Assembly: GCF_049243985.1 (NCBI RefSeq)
Contig: NC_135373.1
Location: forward strand, 97,583,213-97,647,212
Source of the DNA: Paroedura picta
Lineage: Eukaryota; Chordata; Lepidosauria; Squamata; Gekkonidae
Length of the DNA stretch: 64,000 nt
Reading direction: 5' to 3'
A model generated the notes under the pieces. The model was given only the letters and a program-made list of their open reading frames with translations, was not told the origin of the DNA and ran no database searches. Each line of letters opens with the position of its first letter. Position 1 is the stretch's first letter. A program made the position numbers and the translations under genes. Of the stretch, positions 40,701 to 51,760 are shown in pieces.

Positions 40701-43700
40701 TTCGGAATTCTCATCCTCTCCTAAAGTTTAGCATTCCCCCCTTTAGAAAACAATTTTTCCAGCAAAGTATAGCAAGAACTGAATACTATGTTTCCACAGA
40801 TCACAGTACAAATTATATTAAGAAAACTAGTATGATATGCTAACATTTTACAAATATCTGCATGTGTTGGGGAAGCACAATTATTTAATTATTGCGACTG
40901 CAGTTAGAGGGAGGGAGAGTTATCCTTGACAGAGAAACCTGCTATCTAATTCAAGAGTGTGATGACTTTCTTGGGTGCCAGATGTGCATCCTTGTACTAT
41001 GCACACTGAATGTTACCATGTACTTAAACTGCTGAGTGATGGCAGGTAGATAAGGGGAGAAAGCTGCAGTATCATCAGCATCTGCACAATTATAGTTAAA
41101 TCCAGGGTCTGGAATAAGGGTATCAATATTTTCTTTATACTGGAGTTGGGACATGTAAAGCCAAATGCCAAGAAGCTAATGGCTCAAAGGATTGGTAACA
41201 GTTACAGTGGAGACTGCATCAAGATTGTCACTTTCCCATTCATCAAACATAAACATTACATTGCTTGGATACGTATATTAAAATCTGTGGAAGAATTGGT
41301 CAAAGCAATTTTTTTGCTGTGAAGCATACACTTGCTCAGTTTAAAAGCAGCAAATTAGTTTTCTGCAAACACCCACAGCAATAATTCAGTTTAAGGCAAC
41401 TACTAAAGTCAGGCCTACTATTATAAATGAATGAACTGTGAGAATGCAACTTAGTGATCATAAGAATGGATCATGGACTTTAAAGCTTGATCTTTATGTA
41501 CAATATTAAAATCCAGATTTCTTTGAATAATATTTAAGAGTGTTATATCTTGAAAACAAACCTAAATTGCATTCTGCTTAAGATCAATCTTGAATGGATG
41601 GTTGGGCACTCAGATTGCTGTATCTGAAATATTCAATGTATGTATACACAACTGAAAGAAGCTCAATTTGATGCAGGAGGATTCCTCTCCATGGTAGTGA
41701 TTTTGTGTTCTGGTTGCAGTGGACATTTTGAATATGACTGCCCTACCTTCAGTCAAGGAACTTCCATGTAGAAAGGAGAAGCACCCATTAGCAGGTGTGT
41801 TGTCATGCTGTGGCTGGTTGAAGAAAATGTCAGAGCTGTGGCCTTAATTTAAGTTTTAATGACTTTAATCCATTTGTAAAAAGAAATTAGCAACCTCTAT
41901 GCTTCATTCAGCTTCATTCAGTACAAAAATGCCTTCAGAGGTGATATTCTGTATGTGTGGAAGTGGTAGGAAAAATGTTATAATATACTAGTGTTACAGT
42001 TTATGCATCACCATTTTCCTTTGTTCAACTCACTAGAGCTTTATAGTTTTAAAACGATGTGTTTGGGACTTCTCAGGACCCTGTTGTTCAATATTGCCTT
42101 TAATATCTCCAGCCAACCTTTGGTAGTTCAAATAATTTTAGAGTCGTTTTGAAACTAAGTTAAGGAACCAGCTCACCCTAATCCTGTTCTAGAACTTGGA
42201 GATACAAAGCCCATGTTTAGACCATAAAATCCTTTCACCTAAACAAATTCTACATTTTCCCTTGCCACAGTGGAAAACCAGGGCTCTCTGTTTTCGTTTT
42301 ATCTTATAATAAATATAGCATTGCAGAGCAAGGTTTATTTAAGAGAGAAAGTCTTTCTGAAACTTTTTTAAAATGCACGCTACAGTCTGTCACTAATGGC
42401 ATCATAGTTTAAGTACAACTGTGTCTTGTGCATTCCATTTTATCTCAGTATTATTCAACAGTGAAGCATTTTCATTATGATACTGACATTCAGCAGGAAA
42501 GATAATTATTGACTGTCCAACATAAAAAAATACATTGGTAGAATCCATAGAAATCATACAGTTAGCATTCGAAGATTATTGAGGGCTGACTGGCTTTCAC
42601 TGTTAGAAGAAATATCTCATAATCTGCCTTTCACAATCTATAAAGCCTTAGTTGGATTATTAGCAGTAAAATAGACTTTGCATACAGATTGCTTCCTGCC
42701 CTAATATCATGCATATTCTTCCCCCACCAGAAACACGGGTTTTTTTAATATGTATGCTACATAAATATATTTCCAACATGGAAATTATTCTACTTAAAGA
42801 ATAAATATTCTACTAGCGAAAAGCTAACATCATAAGTGACTTCAAGGCATAGGAAAGAATCTTCAATGAGGTACTTAGTTGGGAGAACATTCTATATAGC
42901 AGGATAATCAAACACGTAGACTCAAAATATGTAACTAGCAAAATTACCCTCTAGTACTGTCATCAAATGGCATTTAATTAATCTGGAAGTGAATTAATAC
43001 CTCACCTGTATCAGAAGTCTGTTAAACAATCTTTTTGTAGGCAGATGTGAACTAATTCTAGGTTCTCACATTCTCCTGCCCTTCAGTGTTGAACTTAAAG
43101 GATTTGAAAATCCAAAAAAACTCCTTAGAACTCCCTGATGTAGAAATTGATGTGGTTTCTGTGCATATATTATCAGTGTTGGGGAGCACATTAATTTAGA
43201 AGTATTTGGACTGTTAGCTATGGGGGGATCACTTGCATTAACTTTATACTTAAAATAAGCTTCGCTTCCTAAAAATCTGGGGAGCAGTATTACATTACTA
43301 GCATCATGAACTAGCTTCACCATCTTTTTTCCCTTTTAGCATATTCAGTACCAAGAGGCTACATTTCATGCTTTCTAGGTTCCAAGATATAGGTGGGCAT
43401 CTTTGAGGAGCCAAAAGTCTTCTTTCCAGCATACACACACAAAAATGCTTCCTTTAGTAAAAAGATTTAATCAATATAAGAGCTTCCAAGTTTAAAGACT
43501 AGCTCTTCTCCTGTTGTATTACTCATCCCAGAGAACAGAATCTTTTGCAGCTGCTTCATTTTATTGGTGTGTTGGGAAGGTCACACTTTAGTACATGGCT
43601 TGCTATACACTTAAATACAAGAGGCTATAAATGCTCTAAAAATGAATTAGAAGTAGGGAGATCACCATTGTATTGTCCTCCTCTATGTAACAAAATGAGT

Positions 43701-44731
43701 GGTGCTATAAACCGTACCTACCAAACATGTTTTTAGCACTAATTCAGTTCTGTATACAATTTGGTTCCACACATGTTCTTACTTTGCTGCTAAATACCTG
43801 ACTGTTTCTAAACTCTAGGGGAAAGCCTGTGACTTCATATGGAGAGTAGTCCCCTAAAAACATCTTCCATGTGATACATACTCTCCATGCAACAGACATA
43901 AATAGCTTCTCCCTGTAAGAGAGGCCACTGAAGCCAGACAGGGCTACTTAATTAGTGACTGGTGCCAACTACTTTTGGTTTTGCTTTTTAGGAAGATGTG
44001 TTCTACTGATGTGAAGGGATACTGAATTTTTAAAGAAATCTTTTCCTCCTCTCTCAAACTGAATCTGAACACAATATTTGAATTAACTTTTTTGTAATAA
44101 TCTCAGGACCTGAACGATTGTAGCATAGTGTGTCTTAAATGATGTACTGTACCAGCCATGAATTTTGTAAATACCCGTCACCCCCTCCTTTTGTATTTTT
44201 TTTAAGTATGTGAGGCTCTTTGTGGGAAGAACTGGTGCCTGCTTACTGTCCATCAGAAACTGGAGTAGGAAAAATGGGAAAGCTGCTGCCACAAAAGCCT
44301 GCACCAGTTTTAAATGTGCATACGGGCCCGTTCTGTTTTAAAGATGCAATTTAACTGGGAAGAAAAATAACTTCTCCCTCCTAGCACATTTTATTATAGT
44401 TTGGACCAGAAGGATAAATCATGAACAAGGGATATTTGTGTCAGAATCTCATTGTTCTAGTTCTTCTATATGAGAGTATGGTTTTACTTCCCTGACCTTC
44501 CTCTGGGTCCATAAATTTCTCTTTACTAGTTTCACTTTCAAAACAGGGTGCAGAATGTGTTTGTTTTGGCAACAGAATTCCTCTGAGACTCCACCTGTTC
44601 CTAGCTAGGAGAGATTTGATCTGATGTGGGAGCCTTGTTCAAGTTGAGTATAGATTTACCTGTCCTTAATTTGGGGCGGGATCTTCATGAGTGTTTTTCT
44701 TTTGTATGTGTCATGTGTCTGTGCTGTATTA

Positions 44732-44737
44732 AATAAA
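44732..44737 (+). promoter_or_regulatory. Distal UBN2 poly(A) signal AATAAA
   Basis: AATAAA in the context TGTATTAAATAAAGAGG; a TGTACATA (Pumilio-type) motif at 44744-44751 lies just past it and a GT-rich stretch follows. It is the last strong hexamer before transposon insertions resume. Confidence 0.6.
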
Positions 44738-44759
44738 GAGGAATGTACATATTAGCTCG

Positions 44760-46080
44760 CCTGCTGTTTATGCAAATAATTTAGTGCCGTGTTATATGGA
44801 AAATCCTGCTTAGGTCTTTGGCGACACCCAGCTTCAGTCCAGACTTAACAATGCTGCCATTTAAGAACATAAAGTCACCTCTGGCTTACTGAATATTGTA
44901 ACAAACTGTCCCTCTATCTGCATGTTTTCACATGTGTGTTGCTTGTTTGCCTACATGCTAAAACATGTTTCTCTTCATTGCCACTACCCAAGATTTGAAA
45001 ACCAGCCTATCACATAATCAGTGCCTTGGGGAACTCTGGTAAGGCTGTGTCTGAAGCAAGTGCAAAGGGCAGAGCTTCTAAGTACTTTAACTCCCCCTGT
45101 GCATACTTCAGGGTACCCCAAAAATGGAGCCTGTGAAGAGAAACTCCTATGAAGTTTTTTCTTTTAGAGTAGCATGCATCTTAAGGCAAAAGTTTTCACA
45201 CACTCCAGTTTGAGAGCCGGGGGAAAATCATTTGTGTAGAAAGCAGTCAGACATGCATATGGATTAGGAGAAACAAACTATTTTCTGTCTTTCGAAGGGA
45301 TAAAATTAACCTTGTGTTCAAGTGCTGGTTCATGAATGTATGTTTACATTCTTACACAATGAAGATTAACCAAAAAAGGCAAAATAATACAAATTGGACT
45401 GAAATAATTTAGTAATGCAGTTAGTTATAAGTTATGCAGCCAGGAAATAATACCAATGAATCAGCAGTTTCAGTAATACTCTAAATCCACTCCACTCCCA
45501 CCTCTTGGCACATTTACACAGATATAAGTCATTCATGCCCAAGATTCCATATTTGAATAGTGTCAATTAGTAAAGCAGCCGTAAATATAATCAGTGGGCA
45601 AAACATGCTGCAAGTTCTCTTGAAGTAAAATTACTAGAATGAGTGAAGGACATTGATACCAGTTGTAATCGATTTGCCACAAGATTATGCCTTTGCCTAA
45701 GCCACACAGTGTTTGAACAACTAGAGCACTTATTTGGCAGTGAGAATTTGGGTAGTCAGGTGTTTATTCCCAAATAGGCCTAAGTGGAAGGAGAATCTTT
45801 CTAAGGAAGCAAAGAAGAATCCCTGCCTAGTTAGTAAAAGTAAAATGTGGGGTGTATTTCCTAATATACGTGTGTGTGAAAAAGAGCTTCAGTTACTTCA
45901 GCAGGGGGAGTCTGAGTTCATCCAAAAATGGAGAAAGTGCTGGTACAAGCTTAGGGTGCCCACTTTCTAGGGACCAGAGGAAGTGCAGGGGAACTATATT
46001 AATTAAAAGAACTAAAAAGAACAACAGGATTATGTCCAATGGAACAATAATATGTGGAATTATTAAGTTTTTAAACATCT
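44760..46080. other. Intergenic stretch, no recognised element
   Basis: Downstream of the UBN2 poly(A) signal. I see no gene or nameable repeat. Confidence 0.45.
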
Positions 46081-46084
46081 ATAT

Positions 46085-46500
46085 GCGCCATCTAGCCCAG
46101 CTGGTCCGGGGCTATGGCCTGGGCTGTCATCAACATGTGGATGACACATGGAAGGCCAGCTGGACTCCCCCCCCCCCCCGGATTCATTTGCCAGCTGGCT
46201 GGAAGCAGTGGCTGGATGACTCAGGCAGAGTCACCTGAAACTCAGCCCCTCCAAGACGGAGGTCCTGTGGCTAGGAAGAAGAGGTCAGGATCAGGAAACG
46301 CGGGCCTGCCTGACTTTGATATGGAAATTACAGTTGGTACAAAATGTGGCTGCTGGGGTTCTCACTAGGACACCTTGGAGGGCCCATATTCAGCCGGTGC
46401 TTCGTCATCTGCACTAGTTACCAGTGTGTTTCTGGGTCAAGTTCAAGGTTTTGGTATTAACCTTTAAGGCCATACGCAGCCTTAAAGAATGTTGATTATC
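46085..46500 (+). repeat. L2 LINE fragment
   Basis: Contains LAQLVRGYGLGCHQHVDDT, the L2 RT active-site region (YADDT type), then CTCAGCCCCTCCAAGACGGA and CAAGTTCAAGGTTTTGGT. A run of 13 C at 46168-46180 interrupts it. Confidence 0.75.
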
Positions 46501-46504
46501 TGAA

Positions 46505-47260
46505 TTGGTTCTGTTCACTACCAACACCAAATGTCCCATTTTTTGCTCCAGGGCAGTGGCAGATCAAAACTCACTTTTAAATTACACTGGCATGGATCCC
46601 TTTTTTATGCATTCCTGCATAAGGTAGTGGCCAAATGAAAGGTGGACACAACTGTCTGCATACTTCTCATACCCTATTGGCTGAGATGAGTGTGGTTCCA
46701 GACATTGTGGAACTTAACCAAGGGGATGTACAGATCGCTCTCATGTATGGAAAATCTCCGGGTTGGCCCATCCACCACCTTGAGGTGTAGTCTCTCCGCC
46801 TAATAGCTTGCTTGGTCAGGCCTTAAGGATTTACCTCATATGCAAAGATAATGCAGACCTTCCACACAAACATCATATGAATACAAATGGAAGAGATTTG
46901 CAGCATAGGTAAGGGATCAGGGGGTTAATTCTCATACCTGCAAAATGTCCAGGATACTTGAATATGTCCATACTCTGAAAAATAAAGGTCTATCAACTTA
47001 ATCCATTAAGATTCACATAGCATCATATGGATGAGCAAATTAGAAGATCTTGTCTCAACGGCCAAACTAATAAGCCTGCTTCACAGGAAATCCTCAGATA
47101 ACTTTCAGCAATGATGGAAATGCCTTCTGGCTTGCAAACAGGGATAATCTCACACTGTGATGGAAAAGTCAATAAACTTCGGAAAGGGGTTTTCACAACT
47201 ACCTACCTCCTTGGCTTTCCCCATTTTCTCTTTCCCTTGTATTAATAAATGAATAAACAA
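46505..47260. other. Intergenic stretch, no recognised element
   Basis: No gene or repeat recognised up to the simple repeat. Confidence 0.45.
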
Positions 47261-47262
47261 AC

Positions 47263-47296
47263 CAATAATAATAATAAATAAATAAATAAATAAAAT
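47263..47296. repeat. (AATA)n simple repeat
   Basis: Tandem AAT then AAATA units, probably the A-rich tail of an old retroposon. Confidence 0.8.
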
Positions 47297-47497
47297 AGAA
47301 CAAAATGAGCAACATAAATTGAACAATAAAAGAAAATCACGTATTAACTCCATTATGGCTAATTTATTTATTAAATATATTCCTTCTATGGAGATGGGCA
47401 CAAAACCACCCTCAAGCAGTATGGCAAAAGAGCCGGCCAGCTCGAATTCCTGTATAAACCAAATCTGGCTTGTCTCTCTTTCTTTTTCCCTTTAGAA

Positions 47498-47874
47498 CAG
47501 TGGTCCCCAACCAGGCCGTGCTTCTTTCTGCGGGAGAGGGGGGAGAGGGAAGCGCAGCCGGCGGTGCAAACGTGCATGCATGGCAGGTCCGCACATGCAC
47601 GTTAGTGCCCCGGTGGGGTCGCAAAAGTGCATGCGCGGCCGTTTCGTGCATGCGCTTTGCGCTCCTGGTGGGGCTGCATGCACGCGCGTTCGCGGCCCTA
47701 CCAGGACTGCAAATGCACATGTGCGGCAGGTCTGCGCATGCGCAAAACTGCCACCCATGCACATTTGCAGCCCCACTGGGCACAAATGCACATGCGTAGG
47801 GGCTGCCGCGCATGTGCGGCGCCCGGATCGCCCTCCCCCCTGGTCCGCAACCCCAAAAAGGTTGCGGACCACTG
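47498..47874. mobile_element. Non-autonomous hAT element, 377 bp, with 8-bp TSD
   Basis: Ends CAGTGGTCCCCAACC and GGTTGCGGACCACTG. Target CTTTAGAA is duplicated exactly at 47490-47497 and 47875-47882. The interior is made of alternating purine-pyrimidine blocks such as GTGCATGCGCGG and TGCGCATGCGCAAA, in several degenerate copies of about 35-45 bp. Confidence 0.93.
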
Positions 47875-48233
47875 CTTTAGAACACAAGAGGCTATTTCCT
47901 GCGGCAAGGAACAAACAAGGAGGCAGACAGACCCAGAAAAGACCAGCAGTCTCATGATCCACGTGGACAAAAATATATTCCAATCATCTTCCTCAAAGAG
48001 GGAAGGAAGAATGAAAAAATGTTTGCATCCAGTTCAGTCGGCTTATATAAGTACTAGACATAGAATAATCCTCTCTTAACAGGTCAAGGCAGAAATATAT
48101 CCTCTTAATAACATAATAGTAGAGGCACCTGAACAATCTATTACCCAAGAAGACAATAGACACATTTATCCATCTATATTCAAAACTTGTATAATTGTTA
48201 CTATAGCTTCCATTTTAGCCTTTCACAAGTCAG

Positions 48234-48572
48234 GGGTTCCGGGCCGTGAATCAGTCGGTACCGAGCCGCAGCTCCTCCTCATCCTTCTCCCCAGCTGCTG
48301 CCTCGGACTCAGCCACACTGCCACTGGCTCACCTTTGGTGCTCTCCGGCAGCCGCCATGGCTGGGGATCCCCTCGGCCAGGCACTGTGCAGCTGCTGCTA
48401 GCAGTGCCCCCCAGCGGGTGGCGGGAAGTCAGGGGCGCTGGTAGGAAAGTAAGTGAAGCAGGGGCTCAGGCGGTGGCGGCGAGGTCCCTCAGTAAAAGAC
48501 TACCCCCCTGGGCCTCAGTAAAATTGTCAAGCGTTGACCGATCCCCAGTGATAAAAAGGTTGGGGACCACTG
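48234..48572. mobile_element. Non-autonomous hAT element, reverse copy of the 13975 subfamily
   Basis: The right end GTTGGGGACCACTG is intact; about 40 bases near the left end are missing or diverged, so no TSD is seen. It shares ATCAGTCGGTACCGAGCC and the GTGATAAAAAGG end with the element at 13975-14346. Confidence 0.8.
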
Positions 48573-48639
48573 CTCTGCTGTATATCCAAAATGCTACTGA
48601 AACGTTTAATGAACTTGTTCCCACCTGTAATGCACCACA

Positions 48640-48960
48640 TTCCCCAGCGAAGTTTATCTCTGGTTTGTCTAGATAGATAAATGGATAGATATTGGATAAG
48701 CCATTTGTGTAATACAACAACAGTACTTAATAACAACAGCAACAACAGTGTGATATAACAACTGTACATGATAGCAAACAACAGTTTGGTCTGTCTGCAC
48801 TGTGGCCTGGTTTTCTATTAGTGCAGATTATAGGGCTTCTGGTTGGTGGTTAGTGCCTTGTTCACTTGTCTTGCCGAATGCCTGGGAGGAGCCCCATTTT
48901 GTAGGCCCTGATCTAGACAGATGGCATCCATGATTACAACAAGACATCCTGAAGCGGGTG
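48640..48960 (-). repeat. L2 LINE 3' fragment, reverse
   Basis: Has AATGCCTGGGAGGAGCCCCA and TTTTGTAGGCCCTGATCTAG, the reversed L2 C-terminal segment, preceded by ACA-rich tail sequence. Confidence 0.5.
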
Positions 48961-49103
48961 TACACTGTCCCATCTGTCAGTTCACTTCTTCCAGCAGTGA
49001 GAACTGGGGGGAGATTGCTGGCCCCTCCTCCTCACCTGACCCTTTGGGCGGGAAAGGTAGCAATGTAGATTAGGGGGGGAGGAAGGTTTCTTAGACTTTA
49101 GAA

Positions 49104-49788
49104 CAGACTTTTTTCGACCTTTTGACTAAGAAGGAGCCCCTGAAATAATGTTTAAGACTTCGAGGGGCCCTGGAAGTTATATCAGCTGTCCACACCTCCC
49201 TGTCACACACCCCAGAAGAGACACACAAAATCAGTAGGGAATGGAAAAGGTACATAGAATATTGGAACAGCAAGAACAAGAAACAATACAAAAGGTTAAC
49301 AGTACAACATATGGGTAATCATGAACAACTGAAGGGGTAACAGCAATAATCGGGGACAATTTGTTATCAAGGTTGTCTGGTAGAGACACAGTGTGTAGGA
49401 AGGTCCCCATTGTTGGCCTCATCCGGCGGAAGAGCTTTGTGTTGCAGGCCCTACGGAACAGTTGGAGTTCCAATAGGGCCATAACTTTGTTGGGAGATGT
49501 CACCGGCAGTAACATGACCACTCCATGTTAACAGGCAGGCTTGAGGAAAATGAAGGGAGGGAGAGATAGGAGGCGGCTGAAGGCGGGAGTAGGCATGCAG
49601 GCTTTGCTCCCTCCCTGGCCCAGAAACCATGAGAGACCTGAAGCTTGGGAGGGGGGGAGAGCAATGGAAGCGGCCATTTCCCTAGCTTGTGGCCAAATTC
49701 ATTAAGGCAGAAAGGAAAAGGCCACGGACCCCCTCTTGAACTCCCGTGTACCCCTGGGGGTCCTTAGACCTATGGTTGGGAATCCCTG
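49104..49788. mobile_element. hAT-type element split by an L2 fragment, 8-bp TSD
   Basis: The left end CAGACTTTTTTCGACC and the right end GGTTGGGAATCCCTG form imperfect TIRs. The targets CTTTAGAA (49096-49103) and CTCTAGAA (49789-49796) match in 7 of 8. A third hAT family, distinct from the CAGTGGTCCCC type. The middle is filled by a reverse L2 piece. Confidence 0.65.
49235..49525 (-). repeat. L2 LINE fragment, reverse, nested in hAT
   Basis: The minus strand encodes NKVMALLELQLFRRACNTKL, the L2 ORF2 C-terminus. The left side has the tail-type CAATACAAAAGG sequence. Confidence 0.7.
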
Positions 49789-49799
49789 CTCTAGAAGCT

Positions 49800-50735
49800 T
49801 CTTTATAAGGCTTGCTAGCTTATCTCTGTGGCTTGCGCCGTCCCCATGTGTCCCTGTACAGAAGACCACTTGATAAACAGCGGTCACAAGTAAGTGCAGC
49901 AACCCCATATTACTGTATGTATGATCAGGGCCAGTTTATCCATATAGAACATGCTATGGGTCCCATGCTTCCAGGGATCCAACACAGTGCCTTTCTCCCT
50001 GTGGAACAGGGCCATAGCATCTCTCCTTCCTTTTCCCTCCTTAAGGACACCCCTTTCCACTGTGGGGTTCCCTCCATCCCAGTCTGGTCACTCCCACCTC
50101 AATTGTACTCTGCTAGGGTCCCATGAATCCTTAAAATGGCTCTGGTGCTACACCCCACAAATCCTTACACCACTCCTGTGCACTGTCCTACTATATAATT
50201 TGTGGAAGATATCCCATTATACTTCATTTCAACTTTGTTTCAGATTTCTGCATTCCAAATCCTATTGCACTGCATTGCTTACTGGATGTCTCATCCTGTT
50301 GATTGTATTGATTTACAAAGACGTACTATTTAGAAGATAGGGTTTAAAAATTAAATAATAAACTGTTTTTTTACTTAAAAAAATATTTTTTGCTTCCTTT
50401 CCATGTTCAAGAGTCTACTTAAACTAGCAATGTGAATCATCAAGTGAACAACATAACTTTTGGGAGAGAAGAGCTATTATTTTTAAATCCCACAACGAAA
50501 AAGTAACACTTCACGTGACCTTTTTAAAAATCAATTGTTTTACACCGATTCCAATTATTTCTACCGTGAAGACCTCGAAACACAATTCTCGAAACACATG
50601 TTTCCTTGCTATTGTAGGCCTATCAAAAATATTCGAAACTAGCTCCCATTTCACTAAACAGACTATGAATAGAATTTAGCCTGAAAGAGGTAAATTCAGC
50701 TACAAGTATATGATTGGAAGAAACTTCTTCGTGTC
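49800..50735. other. Intergenic stretch before tRNA-Arg, nothing recognised
   Basis: No gene or repeat recognised. Confidence 0.45.
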
Positions 50736-50736
50736 A

Positions 50737-50809
50737 GCCCCAGTGGCCTAATGGATAAGGCATTGGCCTCCTAAGCCAGGGATTGTGGGTTCGAGTCCCA
50801 TCTGGGGTG
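50737..50809 (+). tRNA. tRNA-Arg (anticodon CCT)
   Basis: A complete 73-nt tRNA gene. The acceptor arms GCCCCAG and CTGGGGT pair (the first pair is G-U). The A box is TGGCCTAATGG (50744-50754), the anticodon loop contains CTCCTAA with anticodon CCT, and the B box GGTTCGAGTCC (50788-50798) is perfect. A TTTTT terminator follows at 50816-50820. No intron and no encoded CCA. It decodes AGG codons. It stands alone between UBN2 and FMC1, and intact arms plus the terminator argue for a working Pol III gene rather than a SINE remnant. Confidence 0.97.
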
Positions 50810-50815
50810 AGTTTA

Positions 50816-50820
50816 TTTTT
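50816..50820 (+). terminator. Pol III T-run terminator of tRNA-Arg
   Basis: Five T residues begin seven nucleotides past the tRNA 3' end, the usual Pol III stop. Confidence 0.85.
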
Positions 50821-51249
50821 CCCTTTACACTTTATATATTTTAAAAAAAAACGCCACGCATAATTACGCTTCTTTGCCCCGTGGTGTTACAGGTCTATCC
50901 AATGAATGTACTGTCGAGTAGTTAAGTCCTCCCTCTCAAGAGTTGTGCGTTTTGCCTATGTTGTGTTAGTGTGCGTGAACCTTAAGAACACTTGCTTGAT
51001 CAGGACCCAGCTTTTGCCGTGTTCGTTGCAGCCAAAATAACTGTGACCTGTTTAATTTACTGTAAATTGAGTATCTGCCTTTGTTCATAACACGGAATTC
51101 ATTTACACTGCATGATTCATTACTCATTTGTTTATCTATTGCTCCAAAAATCGGCCTTGCATGCAGCACATATGGATTGAAAGGCAATGCAAATTACAAT
51201 GCTGATTTCCTTGGCGAAGGTTATTTCCTCCTCAGCCAGGGCTTTCCTG

Positions 51250-51760
51250 CTTTTCCTGCGACTCTCCCATCAAAGCCGGTTGGGAGAAGCAGCCTCTCAA
51301 GGGGCTTGGAGCCACAGCCCGGACAGCGGTCTCGTCCGAGCTGCTCCGTACCGGTTTTGCTTAGGGGGGAAAGATACCGCCAGCTGTCAAACAAAGACAG
51401 AGAAAAACACCGCTTTCCCAAAGGAACATGGCGCCCAGCGCGCCTCCCGCCCGGATCTTAGCGCTCGGCGGAGATCTGCGCCTCGGTGTTTGCTAGGCGT
51501 CGGCCTTTCCTCGGTTGGATTGCTCCGGCCTCCGCGGCAGAGGAGGGGCTTCTTCCTCTTCAGGGGCCGACGGGACGTCCTTATTGGCCGAGAGCGTGAG
51601 AAGCCCTCCGAGGGGGAAGATGGCGGCCTTGGGGTTGCCGCTGCGCACTTTCCGTTCCCTCCTGCGAGAGCTGCGTTACGCTAAAGGGGAGGCTAGTCGG
51701 TCGTACCGAGACATGGCGGCTTATCAGTACTTGAAGGAGGCCTTCCGCGCTCATCGGGTA
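51250..51760 (+). promoter_or_regulatory. CpG-rich promoter and first exon of FMC1
   Basis: Base composition switches from AT-rich to GC-rich with frequent CpG just before the FMC1 start. An inverted CCAAT box (ATTGG, 51583-51587) lies about 35 nt upstream of the ATG. There is no TATA box, which fits a housekeeping gene. The exact transcription start is not visible. Confidence 0.65.
51620..51757 (+). CDS. FMC1: FMC1 coding exon 1
   Basis: 46 codons from ATG in a Kozak-like context to CAT CGG, then donor GTACAT. A poly-G run and a (CA)n repeat start right after the donor. Confidence 0.95.

Larger units (their letters stand above)
35820..44755 (+). other. UBN2: Probable UBN2 3' UTR, about 9 kb, free of transposons
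   Basis: After the stop codon about 8.9 kb passes with no recognisable LINE, SINE or MITE, while flanking introns and intergenic DNA carry one every 1-2 kb. The stretch ends at an AATAAA at 44732-44737 with a GT-rich region downstream. This pattern is what a long, constrained 3' UTR looks like. Internal AATAAA hexamers at 37777-37782, 38507-38512 and 38533-38538 could give shorter isoforms. A 23-bp direct duplication sits at 38283-38327. Transcription over the whole length is inference. Confidence 0.7.

Noticed and set aside
47412-48079. Long Cys/His/Ala-rich open frames on both strands
   Set aside because: They come from the CATGCGC-type repeats of a hAT element; the periodic sequence produces open frames without coding meaning.
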